From Hydractinia symbiolongicarpus (taxonomy: Eukaryota > Cnidaria > Hydrozoa > Anthoathecata > Hydractiniidae), in contig NC_079886.1 in the NCBI RefSeq assembly GCF_029227915.1, positions 3,348,001-3,412,000 on the forward strand: a DNA stretch of 64,000 bases, in the 5' to 3' direction. Of this stretch, positions 62,098 through 64,000 are shown in pieces; the first letter of the stretch is position 1; each line of letters begins with the position of its first letter. Below the pieces are notes generated by a model. The model ran no database searches. It was not told the DNA's origin and was given only the letters and a program-made list of their open reading frames with translations. Position numbers and translations under genes: made by a program.

Positions 62098-64000
62098 AGG
62101 ACTTACTTCAACTGATTTTGGACTTTAACTTTATAAATGTGATAATTGAAATAATTGGACTCCATGCAATAACATTCTTCTTAAATTGGCATGATTGACG
62201 GAACTCAGCGATTACACTGGGCGCTGTGGTAGCGCTTCATTTAAAAATGTAGATATGTAAGTCATTTTTTACTGTGGGACCAATCCTAGCCGTTATCGCA
62301 CCCTGAAGAAATTGAGACAGTTTCAAAAACTACATTTCATTGACTTTCTAACGGTTTCAGCCCGTTTGAGTTACAACAGTTGGGTCACATTTTCGTACCA
62401 ACATGTATTTAGCGATATTTTTCTGATATTACTAGGATGCATCGCTTTTAACAGTGAAAGGATTGACTGTAGGACTTACTTGAACTGATTTTGGACTTTA
62501 ACTTTATAAATGTGATAATTGAAACAATTGGACTCCATGAAATAACATTCTTCTTAAATTGGCATGATTGACGGAACACAGCGATTACACTGGGCGCTGT
62601 GGTAGCGCTTCATTTAAAAATGTAGATATGTAAGTCATTTTTTACTGTGGGACCAATCCCAGCCGTTATCGCACGCTGAAGAAATTGAGACAGTTTCAAA
62701 AACTACATTTCATTGACTTTCTAACGGTGTCAGCCCGTTTGAGTTATAACAGTTGGGTCACATTTTTGTACCAACATGTATTTAGCGATATTTTTCTGAT
62801 ATTACTAGGTTGCATCGCTTTTAACAGTGAAACGATTGACTGTGGGACTTAATTGAACTGATTTTGGACTGTGACCTTACAAATGTGATGAATGAGACAA
62901 TTGGACTCCATGAAATAACATTCTTCTTAAATTGGCATGATTTCCGGAACTCAGTGATTTCACTGGGCGCTGTGGTAGCGCTTCATTTAAAATGTAGATA
63001 TGTAAGTCATTTTTTACTGTGGGACCAATCCTAGCCGTTATCGCACGCTGAAGAAATTGAGCCAGTTTCAAAAACTACATTTCATTGACTTTCTAACGGT
63101 ATCAGTCCGTTTCTGTTACAACGGTTGCGTCACATATTCGTACCAACATGTATTTAGCGATATTTTTCTGATATTTCAGGGTTGCATCGCTTTTAACAGT
63201 GAAACGATTGACTGTAGGACATACTTGAACTGATTTTGGACTTTAACTTTATAAATGTGATAATTAAAATAATTGGACTCCATGCAATAACATTCTTCTT
63301 AAATTGGCATGATTGACGGAACTCAGCGATTAGACTGGGCGCTGTGGTAGCGCTTCATTTAAAAATGTAGATATGTAAGTCATTTTTTAGTGTGGGACCA
63401 ATCCTAGCCGTTATCGCACCCTGACGAAATTGAGACAGTTTCAAAAACTACATTTCATTGACTTTCTAACGGTTTCAGCCCGTTTGAGTTACAACAGTTG
63501 GGTCACATTTTCGTACCAACATGTATTTAGCGATATTTTTCTGATATTACTAGTTTGTATCGCTTTTAACAGTGAAACGATTGACTGTGGGACTTAATTG
63601 AACTGATTTTGAACTATAACTTTAAAAGTGTTATAATTGAGACAATTGGACTCCATGAAATAACATTCTTCTTAAATTGGCATGATTGCCGGAACTCAGC
63701 GATTAAACTGGGCGCTGTGGTAGCGCTTCATTTAAAAATGTAGATATGTAAGTCATTTTTTACTGTGGGACCAATCCTAGCCGTTATCGCACCCTGACGA
63801 AATTGAGACAGTTTCAAAAACTACATTTCATTGACTTTCTAACGGTATCAGTCCGTTTCAGTTACAACGGTTGCGTCACATATTCGTACCAACATGTATT
63901 TAGCGATATTTTTCTGATATTACAGGGTTGCATCGCTTTTAACAGTGAAACGATTGACTGTAGGACATACTTGAACTGATTTTGGACTTTAACTTTATAA

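Larger units (their letters stand above)
1..64000. repeat. Satellite DNA array, ~373 bp monomer, ~171 head-to-tail copies
   Basis: The same ~373 bp sequence recurs without interruption from the first base to the last. The anchor 'gattttgg' (or a one-base variant) recurs at about 285, 658, 1030, 1401, 1775, 2148 and so on to 63978, giving a mean spacing of 373 bp apart from two places where a 143 bp half-monomer is inserted. All copies have the same orientation. Nearly invariant stretches include 'gttatcgcacgctgaagaaa', 'tttagcgatatttttctgat' and 'cagtgaaacgattgactg'. Variation concentrates in three modules: the class region just after the anchor (A, B or C); the 'atgcagataaataagtc' versus 'atgtagatatgtaagtc' region about 130 bp in; and the 'ggtatcagtccgtttcag' versus 'ggtgtcagcccgtttgag' region about 230 bp in. 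Tandem satellites of this kind build constitutive heterochromatin in eukaryotes; whether this one is centromeric cannot be read from sequence alone. The family is not recognised. Confidence 0.99.
61391..64000. repeat. Higher-order repeat block 10: 3-monomer unit of ~1119 bp, ~2.3 copies to the window end
   Basis: The order B, C, B is at 61368, 61741, 62114 and again at 62487, 62860, 63232, an offset of about 1119 bp. Shared markers are 'gacggaacacagcg', 'accaatcccagccg', 'tcgcaccctga' (about 62296, 63415, 63788) and 'cagggttgcatcgc' (62059, 63178, 63922). The monomer at 63605 is atypical ('gaactataactttaaaagtg') and mixes an A-like left part with a C/B-like right part. The array continues past position 64000. 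Confidence 0.83.

Noticed and set aside
62131-62140. TATA-like 'tttataaatg' in class B monomers
   Set aside because: The sequence is AT-rich and this string is part of the repeat in every class B monomer. No initiator, downstream gene or other promoter element is visible.
1-64000. CRISPR array
   Set aside because: Periodic repeats are present, but the unit is ~373 bp with no short-repeat and unique-spacer pattern and no cas genes; the sequence is a eukaryotic-type satellite.
1-64000. Identity with known satellites of similar size (for example Tribolium ~360-377 bp or Drosophila 359 bp families)
   Set aside because: Unit length is similar, but I cannot verify any sequence match from memory. 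Length alone is not evidence.
1-64000. rRNA, tRNA, telomeric repeats or transposable element ends
   Set aside because: I saw no conserved rRNA or tRNA motifs, no TTAGG or TTAGGG runs, no long terminal repeats, no inverted terminal repeats and no poly(A)-ended insertions. Every stretch aligns to the monomer.

Overview
The whole 64 kb window is one uninterrupted head-to-tail satellite DNA array. The monomer is about 373 bp, roughly 171 full monomers fit in the window, all lie in the same orientation, and the array runs off both ends (position 1 and position 64000 are both inside a monomer). I find no credible protein gene, RNA gene, transposon, CRISPR array, inversion or unique sequence. Phase used throughout: a monomer starts at the G of 'gattttgg', at about 285, 658, 1030 and so on to 63978, with a mean spacing of 373 bp.

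The monomers fall into three classes, defined in the first ~90 bp after the anchor. Class A carries 'ataagtgtgataattgag', 'actccaagaaataac' and 'aatgttctgaatttg'. Class B carries 'ataaatgtgataattgaa', 'ccatgaaataac' and 'ttcttcttaaatt'. Class C carries 'gactgtgagctt' or 'gactgtgacctt', 'tgatgaatgagac' and 'ccatgaaat'. Further sub-variants are B' ('catgcaatcgcattc', only in 1-13.8 kb), a B form with 'catgcaataac' (mainly 36-49.5 kb, plus 56-60 kb and the right end) and A* (A with 'ttattttgg' and 'aaatgtg'). The rest of the monomer has two more alternating modules, so individual monomers are mosaics.

Layout: 1-4714, 5-mer higher-order repeat (HOR) of ~1864 bp; 4715-6884, transitional; 6885-11145, 6-mer HOR of 2236 bp; 11146-11480, 3-monomer duplication scar; 11470-15523, 8-mer of ~2983 bp; 15524-25360, B/C-rich block with nested 2-, 4-, 5-, 6-, 9-, 13- and 17-monomer duplications; 26307-31100, a 2760 bp HOR that includes a 143 bp half-monomer; 31100-35125, B-rich mosaic passing into A; 35125-43325, 11-mer of ~4101 bp present twice; 41246-48060, three near-identical 6-mers of 2236 bp; 48060-56147, A/B then A/C mosaic with a 4-mer of ~1485 bp; 56148-61390, 9-mer of 3357 bp with a second copy lacking a dimer; 61391-64000, 3-mer of ~1119 bp.

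The organism is a eukaryote; this is the kind of sequence found in centromeric, pericentromeric or subtelomeric heterochromatin. GC is about 36% and CpG is not depleted (hand count in one monomer: observed/expected about 0.94). That argues against a heavily CpG-methylated genome such as a vertebrate's and is compatible with an insect or other invertebrate. I cannot name the species or a described satellite family. The interest of the window lies in array evolution: HOR size and composition change every few kilobases, with readable unequal-crossover scars, class-switch chimeras and probable gene-conversion patches. All coordinates of repeat boundaries come from reading by eye and should be taken as accurate to within tens of bases.
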